Made by a program: the position numbers and the translations under genes
Shown here: one piece after another, positions 25,735 through 37,013 of the stretch
Layout: each line of letters opens with the position of its first letter
Position numbering within the stretch: the stretch's first letter is position 1
DNA from: Sphingomonas sp. SRS2
Lineage (GTDB): Bacteria; Pseudomonadota; Alphaproteobacteria; Sphingomonadales; Sphingomonadaceae
Assembly: GCF_000971055.1 (NCBI RefSeq)
Contig: NZ_LARW01000104.1
Location: 1 to 59,796 of the forward strand
DNA length: 59,796 bases
Reading direction: 5' to 3'
The notes under the pieces: model-generated
Seen by the model: the letters and a program-made list of their open reading frames with translations, nothing else
What the model was told of the DNA's origin: nothing
The model's database searches: none

Positions 25735-26493
25735 TCAGCCCTTCGGATTGCCGTCGGGCAACGCCACCGTCTGGATCAGCAGATCGAGCTGCGCGGTGCA
25801 GCCAGCCTTGATCAACGACTGCGCCATGTCCTCGAGCCCGGCGGTGGTGGGCTTCACCACCACGAACTTGAGTGCGGTCGGGGCCTTGGCGCCGTCCCAG
25901 CTCAACTTATAGGCGCCGCCGTCGACCACTGGCAGGCTCGTCGGCCACAGCGCGGCTGACTGGCCGGCGGCAAGGTCGATCGTGCCAGTGGCGCCGTTCG
26001 GGCCGCTGACCGTAACGGTCGATGCCTTGTCGGCGGCCGGACGCCACACCGTCACCGTCGAGGCGTCGGCGATGCACATGTTCGAGCTACGTCCGATATC
26101 GACATACCAGACGTTGGGGTTCTTGCCGGCGTTCTTGTCGACGCCGCTGGCGCTGCGCACGGCTCCGATGCGGGCGCGGCGCTCACCGCCGCCCGAGACG
26201 AGCGCGTTGAGCGTAGAACCAGTCGAAGCAGCCGCGGTTGCCGTGGCGGTCGCGCTGAAGCTGCCGGGGCCGCTGAGCGTGCGGGTGCCCTTGCCGTCCA
26301 GCAGGACGATCGTGTCGCCGGCCTTCAGGACGATCTTCGTGTTGTCAGGAACCGCCTTGCCGGCGGGGTACAACTTCGCCGAAGGGCCCGCGGAACGGAC
26401 GACCAGCGGTGCGGCCATGGCCGTACCGGCGAGCATCAGTCCTGCGAGTGCCGCAATTGTCGCCTGCGACGAGCGCTTATTTATCCAGAGCAC
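25735..26493 (-). CDS. Exported protein paired with CHASE2 cyclase (FecR-like region)
   Basis: This protein is about 252 residues from the GTG at 26493, chosen because GGAGG stands five bases upstream; ATG 26517 lacks such a site. A signal peptide ends near AMA-A (about residue 28). The stretch DTIVLLDGKGTRTLSGPGSF resembles the core of FecR-type or surface-presented beta domains (LLDG-x-RTLxGPG). The rest is beta-rich with two lone cysteines. It overlaps the cyclase gene by 17 bases and shares its terminator, so the two are co-expressed. A periplasmic partner of the CHASE2 sensor is plausible; no function is established. Confidence 0.75.
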   Translation of the reverse strand: MLWINKRSSQATIAALAGLMLAGTAMAAPLVVRSAGPSAKLYPAGKAVPDNTKIVLKAGDTIVLLDGKGTRTLSGPGSFSATATATAAASTGSTLNALVSGGGERRARIGAVRSASGVDKNAGKNPNVWYVDIGRSSNMCIADASTVTVWRPAADKASTVTVSGPNGATGTIDLAAGQSAALWPTSLPVVDGGAYKLSWDGAKAPTALKFVVVKPTTAGLEDMAQSLIKAGCTAQLDLLIQTVALPDGNPKG

Positions 26494-28522
26494 TATAACC
26501 TCCCGGTCCAACCTCATGAAGGCGCTTTATCAGATTGGCGAGCGCCTTATCATCAGGATTATTAGCGGCCATTTGTTCGAACTCGGCCAAAGCAGTGGTG
26601 TCCCCATCGTCGAATCTACGCAGCGTGTCTGTGAACTGTTGCACAGCCGTTGCAGAAAAATCCGGGACGGGTTCGTAGATAATCATCGGTGTCGATCTGC
26701 CCGACACCGCGATGCGACCCATGGGCCGGAAATAGCCGAGAGTCGACTTCTCGACGACGGTGTCGCTGACCAGCGTCTTGGTCTTGAGATATTTGTTCGC
26801 GCCTTCGAGGCGCGCAGCGGTGTTCATCGAGTCGCCGAGCGCGGTGTACTGGATGCGTCCCTCGCCACCGAAATTGCCCACGATAGCCTCGCCGCGATGG
26901 ACGCCGATCCGGGTCACGCCGATCGGCGGCACACCCTCGGGAGCCTCGCGGCGGAACTTCTCGCCGGCTTCATACATCGCGACGGCGCATTTGACAGCGC
27001 GGTCCGCGTCGTCGGGGCGGCTGATCGGCGCCCCCCAGAAGGCGACCACCGCATCGCCGACGAACTTGTCGATCGTGCCGCCATATTCGAGGACGGTTTC
27101 CGACAGCACGTCGAGATAATGGTTGAGCAGGAAGGCGACCATTTCCGGCTCGATCTGGTGACTGAGCTTGGTGAAACCCTCGAGATCGCTGAATAGCGCA
27201 AAAATCTCGCGCTTCTCGCCATGAAGCTGGAGCCGCTCGGGATTTTTCATGATGTCCGCAGCGATGTCGCGCGGCAGATATTTCCCCAACGCCGACGCTG
27301 CGAAGTTGCGCTGCTCGGAGCCGATGCCGCGCGCGGCGGTGCCCACCGCGGAATAGGCGAAGATCCAGCCGATCGCCCAACCGAATACCGGCAGTCCCTG
27401 CGTATCGACCCCGTTGAACTGCCAGATGAAGGGCACCGCGACGACTGCGCCGGCCTGAACGATCAGGATCAGGCTGAGCTTCCAGATCTTCATGTTGGAC
27501 ATCGCGGTGAGCGCGCCCAGCACGACGACGCCAATCGCGATCAGCCACAGGCCCCATCCCGGAATCTGCTTGAACATGAAATGGTCGAGCATCTGGGCCA
27601 GCATGGTGGCGTGGATTTCGAGGCCGATCGTGGTCTCTCCTACCAGGCCGGTGACGGGGTCCTTCATGCGCGAGGCGGGGGTCTGAAATTGATCGACGTC
27701 AGGGATATTGCCGCCGATCAGGACATAGCGATCTTCGATCTGCGGCTTCAGCGCCTCGACCAGATCGGGATTGGCGATGAGTTCGACCGGCAGCTTGTCA
27801 AAGACGGGCCGGTCGAAATTGACCGGAAGCCGGTAGCGGATCGATCCTTGATGGTCGCGATATTCGGGAAAGCCCTGGGTCAGGGAGTTGGCCATGAGCG
27901 GCGGGAGGACGCGCGGCTGGTCGGGCCAGCTGCGCATGACGTCGTCCTGATCGGCCTGTACCCGAATGCTCGTGAAACGGACGTTGCCCGGGGCGGTCTG
28001 CTTCTGGAAATCACGCAGGAAATTTTCCTGATCGAGCGTCATGAACGCCTTGTTCGTCGCGTTGGTCGCCAGCCCCAGATAGGTCGGGGTCCGCATCGTC
28101 CGGAAGGCATCGATCAGCTGCTGGTCCTCGGGCGTCGGCTGGTCGACCAGAATATCGATGCCGATCGCTTTGGGCTTCATCTTGTCGAGCTGGATAAGCG
28201 CGCTGGCGAGCATCGCGCGATCGAGCGGCGATCGCCGGCCGGTCAGCCGCAGCGTCTCCTCGTTGAACGTCACCATCACGATACGCTGGTCGGTTTCGGC
28301 AAGCGTTGCAGCCAGCAGCGCACGGACATCATAGAGTGCCCGCTCGGCATCGCGGGCGAGCATGATGTTCCAGCTATATTTGGCGAAGAGCAGGCCGAGG
28401 GCGAGGAAAACCGCCGTGACGACAAGCCGGGTCGGGCCGATCTGCTTGATTGTCTTGCGCACCGGAGGGCCGAGCCCCCGCAGGCGCGTCGCGATCGACG
28501 CACGCTCGACGCTGTCCGGCAT
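26477..28522 (-). CDS. CHASE2-domain class III adenylate/guanylate cyclase
   Basis: This 681-residue membrane sensor starts with one membrane segment (about 31-48). An extracytoplasmic CHASE2 domain follows (about 55-315, including PKAIGIDILVD). Three further membrane helices lie at about 322-395, ahead of a cytoplasmic class III nucleotidyl cyclase domain (about 435-620). Metal-binding aspartates D446 (FSDLEGFT) and D490 (DKFVGDAVVAFWG) are both present, as is the ALGDSMNTAARLEG transition-state segment, so the enzyme should be active. The TALGD context suggests ATP as substrate, but this is not certain. It is divergent from rmuC. Confidence 0.93.
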   Translation of the reverse strand: MPDSVERASIATRLRGLGPPVRKTIKQIGPTRLVVTAVFLALGLLFAKYSWNIMLARDAERALYDVRALLAATLAETDQRIVMVTFNEETLRLTGRRSPLDRAMLASALIQLDKMKPKAIGIDILVDQPTPEDQQLIDAFRTMRTPTYLGLATNATNKAFMTLDQENFLRDFQKQTAPGNVRFTSIRVQADQDDVMRSWPDQPRVLPPLMANSLTQGFPEYRDHQGSIRYRLPVNFDRPVFDKLPVELIANPDLVEALKPQIEDRYVLIGGNIPDVDQFQTPASRMKDPVTGLVGETTIGLEIHATMLAQMLDHFMFKQIPGWGLWLIAIGVVVLGALTAMSNMKIWKLSLILIVQAGAVVAVPFIWQFNGVDTQGLPVFGWAIGWIFAYSAVGTAARGIGSEQRNFAASALGKYLPRDIAADIMKNPERLQLHGEKREIFALFSDLEGFTKLSHQIEPEMVAFLLNHYLDVLSETVLEYGGTIDKFVGDAVVAFWGAPISRPDDADRAVKCAVAMYEAGEKFRREAPEGVPPIGVTRIGVHRGEAIVGNFGGEGRIQYTALGDSMNTAARLEGANKYLKTKTLVSDTVVEKSTLGYFRPMGRIAVSGRSTPMIIYEPVPDFSATAVQQFTDTLRRFDDGDTTALAEFEQMAANNPDDKALANLIKRLHEVGPGGYSALDK

Positions 28523-28656
28523 CCCCTATTTCCCCCGTTCACGAACCCCGTGGCGATATTAGCCTTTACCGCTGCGATGGGAAGCGCGGAGTTGGGCTTG
28601 CAAACTTAACCCATGCCCGCCACAGTTCGCCTTCTGTTCCTAGGAAAGCCTGTTCG

Positions 28657-29991
28657 ATGTCACCGCTCGTTGCGATTGCCCTGCCATTTTGCCTGTTGCT
28701 CGGGCTCATCCTGGGCTGGCTTGCCCGGGGCCGGATGCAGGCGGCTGGCGCTGGCGAGGTGGCCGATTTGCGCAAGGCGCTCGAGGCGACCCGCGACGCC
28801 CTGAACCGCGCCGAGATCGAGAAGTCCGGGCTGCTCGGCGAGCGGCAGGCCCGCAACGAGGCGTTCGAGGCGCAGCTGAAGCAATTGCAGGACGCCAAGG
28901 AACAGCTTTCCGCCCAATTCGCCGAGGTGGGCGGCAAGCTGCTTGATCAGGCGCAGCGCCAGTTCCTCGAACGCGCCGACCAGCGCTTCCACCAGGCGGG
29001 CGAGAAGAGCGAGGCGCAGTTGAAGGCGCTGCTCAACCCGGTCGAGTCTACGCTCAAGCGCTATGAGGAAGGCCTTCAGCGCGTCGAGAAGGAGCGTGTC
29101 GACAGCTATGCCGGCCTGCGCGAAGCCGTCGATCAGGTGCGGGTGGGGCAGGGGCAGGTCCGCGACGAGGCTGCCAAGCTCGTCAACGCCCTGCGCGCCA
29201 GCCCGAAGGCGCGGGGCCGCTGGGGCGAGCAATCCTTGCGCAATGTCCTCGAACTGGCGGGGCTCTCGCCCTATGCCGACTTCGCGACGGAAGTATCGGT
29301 GGATACCGAGGACGGCAGGCTCCGTCCCGACGTGATCGTGCGCCTGCCCGGTGGCCGCAAGCTGATCATCGACGCGAAATGCTCGTTCAACGCCTATATG
29401 GACGCGACCGAAGAGGTTGATGAAGCCGCGCGGCTCGGCTTCCTCAAGGCGCATGCGGCGGCGTTGCGCGTTCACGCCACCCAGCTTGGCCAGAAAAGCT
29501 ATTGGGACCGCTTCGGCGAGGCCGCCGATTATGTCGTGATGTATATTCCCGGCGAACATTTCCTGTCGGCCGCGATGGAGCAGGACCCCGAGTTGTGGGA
29601 CTGGGCGCATGAGCGCCGCGTGCTGATCGCGAGTCCGATCAACCTCGTTGCGCTCGCCCGCACCGTGGCGAGCGTCTGGCGGCAGGAGAAGATGGCGGAG
29701 GAGGCGCGCCAGATCGGCCAGCTTGGCAAGGAGATGTTCGAGCGTCTCTCGGTCGCGGCGACGCATCTCAAGCGCGTCGGCGGCGGGCTCAACAGCGCGG
29801 TCGAGAATTACAACAAATTCGTCGCGAGCTTCGAGGGGCGGGTGCTGGTCACAGGGCGGAAATTCCGCGACCTGAACATCGAAACCGGCGGCAAGGAGAT
29901 CGAGGAAGCCGCCGCGATCGAGACGCGTGCCAGCGAGCCGGTGGTCGATCTGCTCGTAGCGCCCGAGGAGGGCAAGAGCCTGCCCAACTAA
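28657..29991 (+). CDS. rmuC: DNA recombination protein RmuC
   Basis: This 444-residue protein has an N-terminal membrane anchor (about 3-22) and a long coiled coil (about 30-170). The RmuC nuclease-like domain follows, with RGRWGEQSLRNVLELAG and LIIDAKCSFNAYMDA (the PD-(D/E)XK-like core) and the C-terminal VASVWRQEKMAEEAR. RmuC limits recombination at inverted repeats. I chose the ATG at 28657 because the longer frame upstream would replace the membrane anchor with an unlikely sequence. Length is normal. Confidence 0.93.
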   Translation: MSPLVAIALPFCLLLGLILGWLARGRMQAAGAGEVADLRKALEATRDALNRAEIEKSGLLGERQARNEAFEAQLKQLQDAKEQLSAQFAEVGGKLLDQAQRQFLERADQRFHQAGEKSEAQLKALLNPVESTLKRYEEGLQRVEKERVDSYAGLREAVDQVRVGQGQVRDEAAKLVNALRASPKARGRWGEQSLRNVLELAGLSPYADFATEVSVDTEDGRLRPDVIVRLPGGRKLIIDAKCSFNAYMDATEEVDEAARLGFLKAHAAALRVHATQLGQKSYWDRFGEAADYVVMYIPGEHFLSAAMEQDPELWDWAHERRVLIASPINLVALARTVASVWRQEKMAEEARQIGQLGKEMFERLSVAATHLKRVGGGLNSAVENYNKFVASFEGRVLVTGRKFRDLNIETGGKEIEEAAAIETRASEPVVDLLVAPEEGKSLPN

Positions 29992-30059
29992 TGGGCTGCT
30001 ATTGCCGGAATGGATATCGATCCCCAATTCCATGCGACCGTAACGAGATGGAGCACAGC

Positions 30060-30764
30060 ATGGCCGACCTGTCCGCATTCCCGATCACGAAGCGCTGGCC
30101 CGCCGCGCATCCCGACCGGATTCAGCTCTATTCGCTTAACACGCCGAATGGGGTGAAGGCCTCGATCATGCTGGAGGAGACCGGGCTGCCTTATGAAGCG
30201 CATCTGGTAGATATCACCGATAATCAAAGCCATACACCCGAGTTCCTCTCACTCAATCCGAATGGGAAGATACCTGCGATCATCGATCCCGACGGCCCCG
30301 GCGGCAAGCCAATCGCGCTGTCCGAATCGGGCGCAATCCTGATATATCTGTCGGACAAGACCGGGCAGTTCGTTCCCGCCGATCCCGCATCGCGCTATGA
30401 GGCGATCCAGTGGGTGTTCTTCCAGAATGCAGGGATCGGACCGATGTTCGGGCAGATCGGCTTCTTCAACAAGTTCGCCGGCAAGGCGATCGAAGATAAG
30501 CGCCCGCTCCAGCGCTATGTTGACGAATCGAAGCGGTTGCTCGGCGTGCTCGATCGCCGGCTCGAAGGCCGCGACTGGATCATGGGTGCGGACTACGGCA
30601 TCGCCGATATCTCTACGCTGGGCTGGGTGCGCAACCTGATCACCTTCTACGAGGCACGTGAACTGGTCGATTTCGACTCGTTGAAGAATGTGCCGGCCTG
30701 GCTTGAGCGGGGGCTCGCGCGTCCGGCGGTTCAGCGCGGACTGCTGATACCCGCTCGCGGCTAG
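30060..30764 (+). CDS. Glutathione S-transferase, Nu class (YfcG/YghU-like)
   Basis: This 234-residue cytoplasmic protein has the thioredoxin-like N-terminal GST domain (IQLYSLNTPNGVKASIMLEE, NPNGKIPAI, ALSESGAILIYL) and the helical C-terminal domain (DWIMGADYGIADISTLGW). The TPNG motif at the active-site turn is typical of the Nu-class disulfide-bond reductases YfcG and YghU. The ATG at 30060 has GGAG seven bases before it. Its stop overlaps the stop of the convergent hydrolase gene by four bases. Confidence 0.9.
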   Translation: MADLSAFPITKRWPAAHPDRIQLYSLNTPNGVKASIMLEETGLPYEAHLVDITDNQSHTPEFLSLNPNGKIPAIIDPDGPGGKPIALSESGAILIYLSDKTGQFVPADPASRYEAIQWVFFQNAGIGPMFGQIGFFNKFAGKAIEDKRPLQRYVDESKRLLGVLDRRLEGRDWIMGADYGIADISTLGWVRNLITFYEARELVDFDSLKNVPAWLERGLARPAVQRGLLIPARG

Positions 30765-31630
30765 GGACGAGGCATCGTCTTTTCGAGAAATGTCCTGATC
30801 CGGTGGCGATAGGCCGGACTGTTCAGGCTGACCATTTCCGCATGATCGCCGACCGGCACGAGCCACAGGCTGTGCGGGCCCGCCGCTGCCGCTGCCAGGG
30901 CGCGGCTGTCCGCGGGCGTCGACGCTGAATCCTGTAAGCCGCCTATCACGAGCACCGGGCCGGGATAACGCCCGAGCGCCTCGCGCGGCGAGAATCGGGA
31001 AGGCCACAAGCCGTAACGCAGCGGAAGCTGTAGGCTGAGCAAGGGTTCGAGAAGATAAGCGGGCGCGGCTGACAGGCGTTGGGCGATGCGGTTGCGGACC
31101 GCTTGTCTGATGTCGGGATAGACAGCCTGGAGGATCATGGCGTCGGCGGGCAAGGGGCCGGCATCGCCGATCAGGCTGGCCGCGCCGCCCAGCGAGATGC
31201 CGATCACCGCGACCGGCGCGCCGTGCTGATGCCGTTTAAGCCAGTCGAAAGCCGCCCGCGCATCGAGCGCTTCACGAACGCCAAACGTGCGGTTCGCCTG
31301 ATCCGATTCCCCATGTCCGCGAAAATCGATGGCGAGTGTCGCATAGCCGAGCCGGGACAGCCAGGCCGCGGTGTCGGCGGTCGATGCGCGCGAGCCATGC
31401 GCGGGATGGAGCAGCAGAATGGCCGGCGCGCGATCGTGCAGGCCGGGGCGAAAGCTGGCGGCGATGGCAAGGCCGTCCGCCGTCCGCAGCCTCAGATCGC
31501 GGGCGGGGTATTTGGCAGGCGCAACCGCGCTATGCTGGCCCGTCATCCAGAGCGACCCGACATGCCAGCTGGCCATCAGCCCCAGCGCCGCCGCCACCGT
31601 CGCGACGATGATGAGCGGCCGCGATATCAT
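30761..31630 (-). CDS. Alpha/beta hydrolase, membrane-anchored or exported
   Basis: This 289-residue protein has an N-terminal hydrophobic segment (about 5-28; anchor or signal) and then an alpha/beta hydrolase fold. The oxyanion region is LLLHPAHGSR, the nucleophile elbow GISLGG gives the catalytic serine, the acid lies probably near GGLQDSAS, and the histidine is in GDHAEM. Substrate unknown. It starts five bases after the M28 peptidase stop, suggesting a two-gene unit. Confidence 0.86.
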   Translation of the reverse strand: MISRPLIIVATVAAALGLMASWHVGSLWMTGQHSAVAPAKYPARDLRLRTADGLAIAASFRPGLHDRAPAILLLHPAHGSRASTADTAAWLSRLGYATLAIDFRGHGESDQANRTFGVREALDARAAFDWLKRHQHGAPVAVIGISLGGAASLIGDAGPLPADAMILQAVYPDIRQAVRNRIAQRLSAAPAYLLEPLLSLQLPLRYGLWPSRFSPREALGRYPGPVLVIGGLQDSASTPADSRALAAAAAGPHSLWLVPVGDHAEMVSLNSPAYRHRIRTFLEKTMPRP

Positions 31631-31635
31631 CCGCG

Positions 31636-33036
31636 CTATTTCTTCGGGGGCACCGGCCCGTAGTCGACCGGATCATTCGCCGCGACCGCCAGCATCGCGG
31701 TCCAGGCGGCGACATTCTGGCGCAACTGGACGGGATCGATCTTGTCGAGCGTGTCGTCGGAGGTGTGGTGCAAATCGAAATAGCGCGTGCCGTCCTGACT
31801 CAGTTCGAGCACCGGCATGCCGAGCTTCGCGATCTCGGAAATATCCGAGCCGCTCGCGTCCCCATTCTTGCCGCCCTGAACGACGCCGAGCGGGGCCAGC
31901 GCGGTACCGATGGCCTTCATCCGGGGCAGGGCAGACTCGGCGACCGAAGTTTCGAAGCGCCATATCCGGTCGGCGCCAAAATCCGATTCGGCGAGGAAAT
32001 GATGCTTTTCGCCGCCGTGCTTCAGCGCATAATCCTTGCCGCCGAGCAGGCCGATCTCCTCCGCGCCGAACCACACGACCCGGATAGTGCGCAAGGGCTG
32101 ACCCGCATCCATGATCCGCTTGGCGGCGGCAGCGGTCACGGCGACGCCGGCGGCATCGTCGATCGCCCCGGTGCCTAGGTCCCAGCTGTCGAGATGTCCG
32201 CTGACCAGGACGATCCCCGCCGCCGGATCACGCCCTGGCACCTCCGCGATGACATTGCCCGATGGACGCGTGCCGGCCGTCTTCGCCGTGACCTTGAGGG
32301 CGATCGTGACGGGCTGACCACGCTTGAGGACGCGTTCGAGCTGATCGGCGTCGGGATTTGACAGCGCCAGCGCCGGGATCGGCCTCGCGCCATCGGTCCA
32401 GTTTTGTGATCCCGTGTGCGGCACCCGATGATTATCGGTGCCGATCGACCGGATCAGTATCGCCGCCGCGCCGAGCTTCGATGCGATGGAGGGGCCGGAG
32501 CGGCGGATCAGGCCGACCGGCCCATAATGCGATCCGTCCTGTGCAGCCGCCATGCGGTGGGTGACGAAGACGATCTTGCCCTTGATGCTGGCCGGGTCGA
32601 CCGACTGGAGCGCCTCGATGCTGTCGAAACCGACTACCTGCGCCTTCAGCCCTTTGGGTGGTGTGGCACCGCTATTGCCAAGCGCGGCCAGCGTCAGCGG
32701 CTGAGGGAAGGGCGCTACGATCTCCGCCGCCGCCTCGCCACGTTCCCAATAGGGAACGTCGAAAGCATCGATGCGGACATTGGCGAAACCGAGCGCCTTG
32801 AGTTTCGCCACCGCCCAGTCACGGGCGCGCGCCTCGGCCTCCGATCCCGCGAAGCGGGGACCGATCTCGGTGGTCAGGCCTTCGGTGATCTCCCAGGCGA
32901 GGCTGTCGGTCAGCGCGGCGTCGCGCAATTTTGCGGCCTCCTGGGGCGCAATCTGAGCGGAAAGCGAGAAGGAAAGGGCAGCGGAGGCGACAAGCGCGAA
33001 CTTTGAAAATTCCAACATGGGGTTGAAGCTATCCAT
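31636..33036 (-). CDS. Secreted M28-family zinc aminopeptidase
   Basis: This protein is about 466 residues, with an N-terminal signal peptide ending near SLSA-Q, a PA-type inserted domain in the middle, and the M28 metallopeptidase domain. Zinc ligands and catalytic residues are visible: GHLDSWD (His, Asp), GAIDDAAG (bridging Asp), WFGAEEIGLLG (catalytic and metal Glu), ESDFGAD (Asp) and HHTSDDT (His). The start is uncertain: ATG at 33036 was chosen, with 33054 and 33018 also possible. It is probably periplasmic, degrading peptides, and is co-transcribed with the hydrolase. Confidence 0.9.
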   Translation of the reverse strand: MDSFNPMLEFSKFALVASAALSFSLSAQIAPQEAAKLRDAALTDSLAWEITEGLTTEIGPRFAGSEAEARARDWAVAKLKALGFANVRIDAFDVPYWERGEAAAEIVAPFPQPLTLAALGNSGATPPKGLKAQVVGFDSIEALQSVDPASIKGKIVFVTHRMAAAQDGSHYGPVGLIRRSGPSIASKLGAAAILIRSIGTDNHRVPHTGSQNWTDGARPIPALALSNPDADQLERVLKRGQPVTIALKVTAKTAGTRPSGNVIAEVPGRDPAAGIVLVSGHLDSWDLGTGAIDDAAGVAVTAAAAKRIMDAGQPLRTIRVVWFGAEEIGLLGGKDYALKHGGEKHHFLAESDFGADRIWRFETSVAESALPRMKAIGTALAPLGVVQGGKNGDASGSDISEIAKLGMPVLELSQDGTRYFDLHHTSDDTLDKIDPVQLRQNVAAWTAMLAVAANDPVDYGPVPPKK

Positions 33037-33124
33037 TCGCTCGCCATTTGCCAATTGCCCGGCTGTCCGTTAGTGGCGGCGGCACATTTCCAGCCCCGAT
33101 CCAGCCTCAAGAGGTCCACGCCCG

Positions 33125-34804
<1,680 letters not shown>

Positions 34805-34873
34805 ACTGATTTAATTCAACGCCATACTGGCGGATTCTGGTATCTCAGAGGAGGTTGGTGACCGCCTCATGAG

Positions 34874-34930
34874 ATGCCAGCCCGCGCTGGCATACCATAT
34901 GTAGGAGGGCCCACGAGCCCTCTTACATAT
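34874..34930. terminator. Tandem hairpins between ettA and a convergent small gene
   Basis: Two stem-loops lie in the 118-base convergent gap: an 8-bp stem (34874-34881 with 34886-34893) and a 14-bp stem with one G-T pair (34897-34910 with 34917-34930, loop of six). The second runs into the last codons and stop of the minus-strand gene ending at 34923. Neither has a strong T-run, so Rho-independent termination is possible but not clear; they may mark ends of both transcripts. Confidence 0.45.
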
Positions 34931-35339
34931 ATTTCATTGGGTCGGGCGCGGGCAGGTCGCAGGCGCTCTTGTAACCCTTCTTGCACATCGCGACCTGGGC
35001 TCGCCAGTCGCGCATCGCCAGGGCATAGGCCTGCTGCTGCCGGATGAAGGTGGCGTCGGTCGACAATACCTCGCGATGGTGATCGCGCAGTGCCTGCTCA
35101 TAGGCAGCCTTGTCGGCGGCATATTGTTCCTGATTGATATCGTTCTGCGCCTGCGCGACCGCGTTGTTGGTCTGCGCTTGGGTGATGGCGCTGCCGACCT
35201 GATTGTTCAGCGACTGCGTCTGCGGCACTTCATGAGCATCGGCGGCCTGATGCGCAGCGTCGTTCTTGTCGGCGCTTTGCGCCGCCAGCGGGGCGACGGC
35301 GATCAGCGCGGTGATGGCGAGGATCGAACGGGCGAACAT
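34923..35339 (-). CDS. Small exported protein, unknown function
   Basis: This 138-residue protein has a clear signal peptide (MFARSILAITALIAVAPLAA-Q). The mature part is Gln/Ala/Asn-rich and probably helical or coiled (about 25-110), ending with two cysteines (MCKKGYKSACDLP) that could form a disulfide. I recognise no domain. It stands alone, convergent with ettA and followed by the carbonic anhydrase gene upstream on the same strand (36-base gap). Confidence 0.75.
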   Translation of the reverse strand: MFARSILAITALIAVAPLAAQSADKNDAAHQAADAHEVPQTQSLNNQVGSAITQAQTNNAVAQAQNDINQEQYAADKAAYEQALRDHHREVLSTDATFIRQQQAYALAMRDWRAQVAMCKKGYKSACDLPAPDPMKYM

Positions 35340-35374
35340 GATAAGCTCCTCTCAACTGGTTGGAGCCTTAACGA

Positions 35375-36007
35375 TCATGCCGGGTGGAAGTTTCCGTCCC
35401 CTTCGTCGAGGATATGGAGCACGCCGTCCGCAACGCCGAAATAGGCGCCGTGAATGCGCAGTTTTCCGGCATTCTCGCGAATCGGAATGCACGGGAAGGT
35501 ACGCAGGTTCGCGATCGATACCCTGACGGCTTCCAGTTCGAGGGCATGCACGGCTTCGGGGCCGGTCCCATGCGCGGCGACGACCCTTTCGCGGGCCTCG
35601 TCGAGCAGCGACATCCAGTCGGAAATGAAGCCGCCTTCGCCGGGGGCCTTGTTGTCGAACCGCTGGCTCAGCGCTGCCGCGCAACCACCGCAGCTTTGAT
35701 GGCCAAGCACGACGATCTCGGGGATTTCGAGCTGGGTAACGGCGAACTCCAGTGCGGCAGACACGCCGTGATGGCCCGGGCTCGTCTCGAAGGGGGGCAC
35801 CATATTGGCGACGTTGCGGACCATGAAGATCTCGCCGGGCGAGGTATCGAAGATGATCGTCGGATCGACCCGGCTGTCCGAGCACGCGATCACCATGAGC
35901 TTGGGATGCTGCGCCTCCGCCAATTCGCTCCAGCGCTGGCGCTGCTGTTGCCATCCAGTAGCTTTGAAGCGGCGATAACCTTCGACGAGGCCGGAAAAGT
36001 CGGTCAT
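35375..36007 (-). CDS. Beta-class carbonic anhydrase
   Basis: This 210-residue zinc enzyme interconverts carbon dioxide and bicarbonate. The catalytic motif CSDSR and the second zinc-ligand motif GHQSCGGC are both present, so the Cys2His site is complete. The ATG at 36007 begins MTDF; a longer frame to 36118 extends back past the lipA start and is unlikely. Divergent from lipA. The neighbouring exported protein gene starts 35 bases past its stop. Confidence 0.94.
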   Translation of the reverse strand: MTDFSGLVEGYRRFKATGWQQQRQRWSELAEAQHPKLMVIACSDSRVDPTIIFDTSPGEIFMVRNVANMVPPFETSPGHHGVSAALEFAVTQLEIPEIVVLGHQSCGGCAAALSQRFDNKAPGEGGFISDWMSLLDEARERVVAAHGTGPEAVHALELEAVRVSIANLRTFPCIPIRENAGKLRIHGAYFGVADGVLHILDEGDGNFHPA

Positions 36008-36074
36008 GGCGTGAGGCCCTAATCCTGACGGGAGGGGCTGGCAAGTGGGCCGCTGATGCCTTATCTGGCACCCT

Positions 36075-37013
36075 ATGAGCGACGCCCTGCAGAACCCCGC
36101 CCCGCAACGCACGCGCAAGCCCGACTGGATTCGGGTGAAGGCGCCGATGGGTCAGGCCTTCACCGATACCAAGGCGCTGATGCGCAAGCTGAACCTCAAT
36201 ACGGTGTGTGAGGAGGCCGCCTGTCCGAACATCGGCGAATGCTGGACCAAGAAGCATGCGACGGTGATGATCCTGGGCGACACCTGCACGCGGGCTTGCG
36301 CCTTCTGCAATGTGAAGACCGGGATGCCGCGCGCGGTCGATACGACCGAACCCCAGCATGTCGCCGACGCCGCTGCCGAACTTGGGCTTGAGCATATCGT
36401 CGTCACTTCGGTCGATCGCGACGATCTTCGCGATGGCGGCGCGAGCCAGTTCGTCAAGGTCATCGAGGCGCTGCGCCGGACTACGCCGTCGACCACTATC
36501 GAGATACTGACCCCGGATTTCCGCAACAAGGCGGATGCCGCGATCGAGGCGATCGTCGCGGCGCGGCCCGATGTCTACAACCACAATCTCGAAACCGTGC
36601 CGCGGCTCTATCCCACGATTCGGCCCGGCGCGCGTTACTATGCGTCGCTGCGGCTGCTGGAGACCGTGAAGCGGCTCGATCCGACGATCTTCACCAAGTC
36701 GGGCATCATGGTCGGCCTCGGTGAGGAGCGGCTCGAGGTGCACCAGGTGATGGACGACATGCGCTCCGCGCAGATCGACTTCCTGACGATGGGGCAATAT
36801 CTGCAGCCGACCCCCAAGCACGCCAAGGTGATCGACTTCGTCGCGCCGAAGACCTTCGATGCCTATGCCGCTATCGCGCGCGCCAAGGGCTTCCTGCTGG
36901 TCGCCGCGACCCCGCTGACCCGGTCGAGCTACCATGCCGGCGACGACTTCGCGAAGCTGCGCGATGCCCGCAACGCCGAACTGGCGCGCAAGGCAGCCAT
37001 CGTCACCGTCTGA
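36075..37013 (+). CDS. lipA: Lipoyl synthase
   Basis: This 312-residue radical-SAM enzyme inserts two sulfurs into octanoyl groups on lipoyl domains. Both iron-sulfur cluster motifs are present: the auxiliary cluster in [12 protein letters not shown] and the SAM-binding CTRACAFC. The C-terminal serine ligand region ([11 protein letters not shown]) is also intact. The stop overlaps the start of the COQ10-like gene (TGATG), so the two are translationally coupled. Confidence 0.97.
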   Translation: MSDALQNPAPQRTRKPDWIRVKAPMGQAFTDTKALMRKLNLNTVCEEAACPNIGECWTKKHATVMILGDTCTRACAFCNVKTGMPRAVDTTEPQHVADAAAELGLEHIVVTSVDRDDLRDGGASQFVKVIEALRRTTPSTTIEILTPDFRNKADAAIEAIVAARPDVYNHNLETVPRLYPTIRPGARYYASLRLLETVKRLDPTIFTKSGIMVGLGEERLEVHQVMDDMRSAQIDFLTMGQYLQPTPKHAKVIDFVAPKTFDAYAAIARAKGFLLVAATPLTRSSYHAGDDFAKLRDARNAELARKAAIVTV

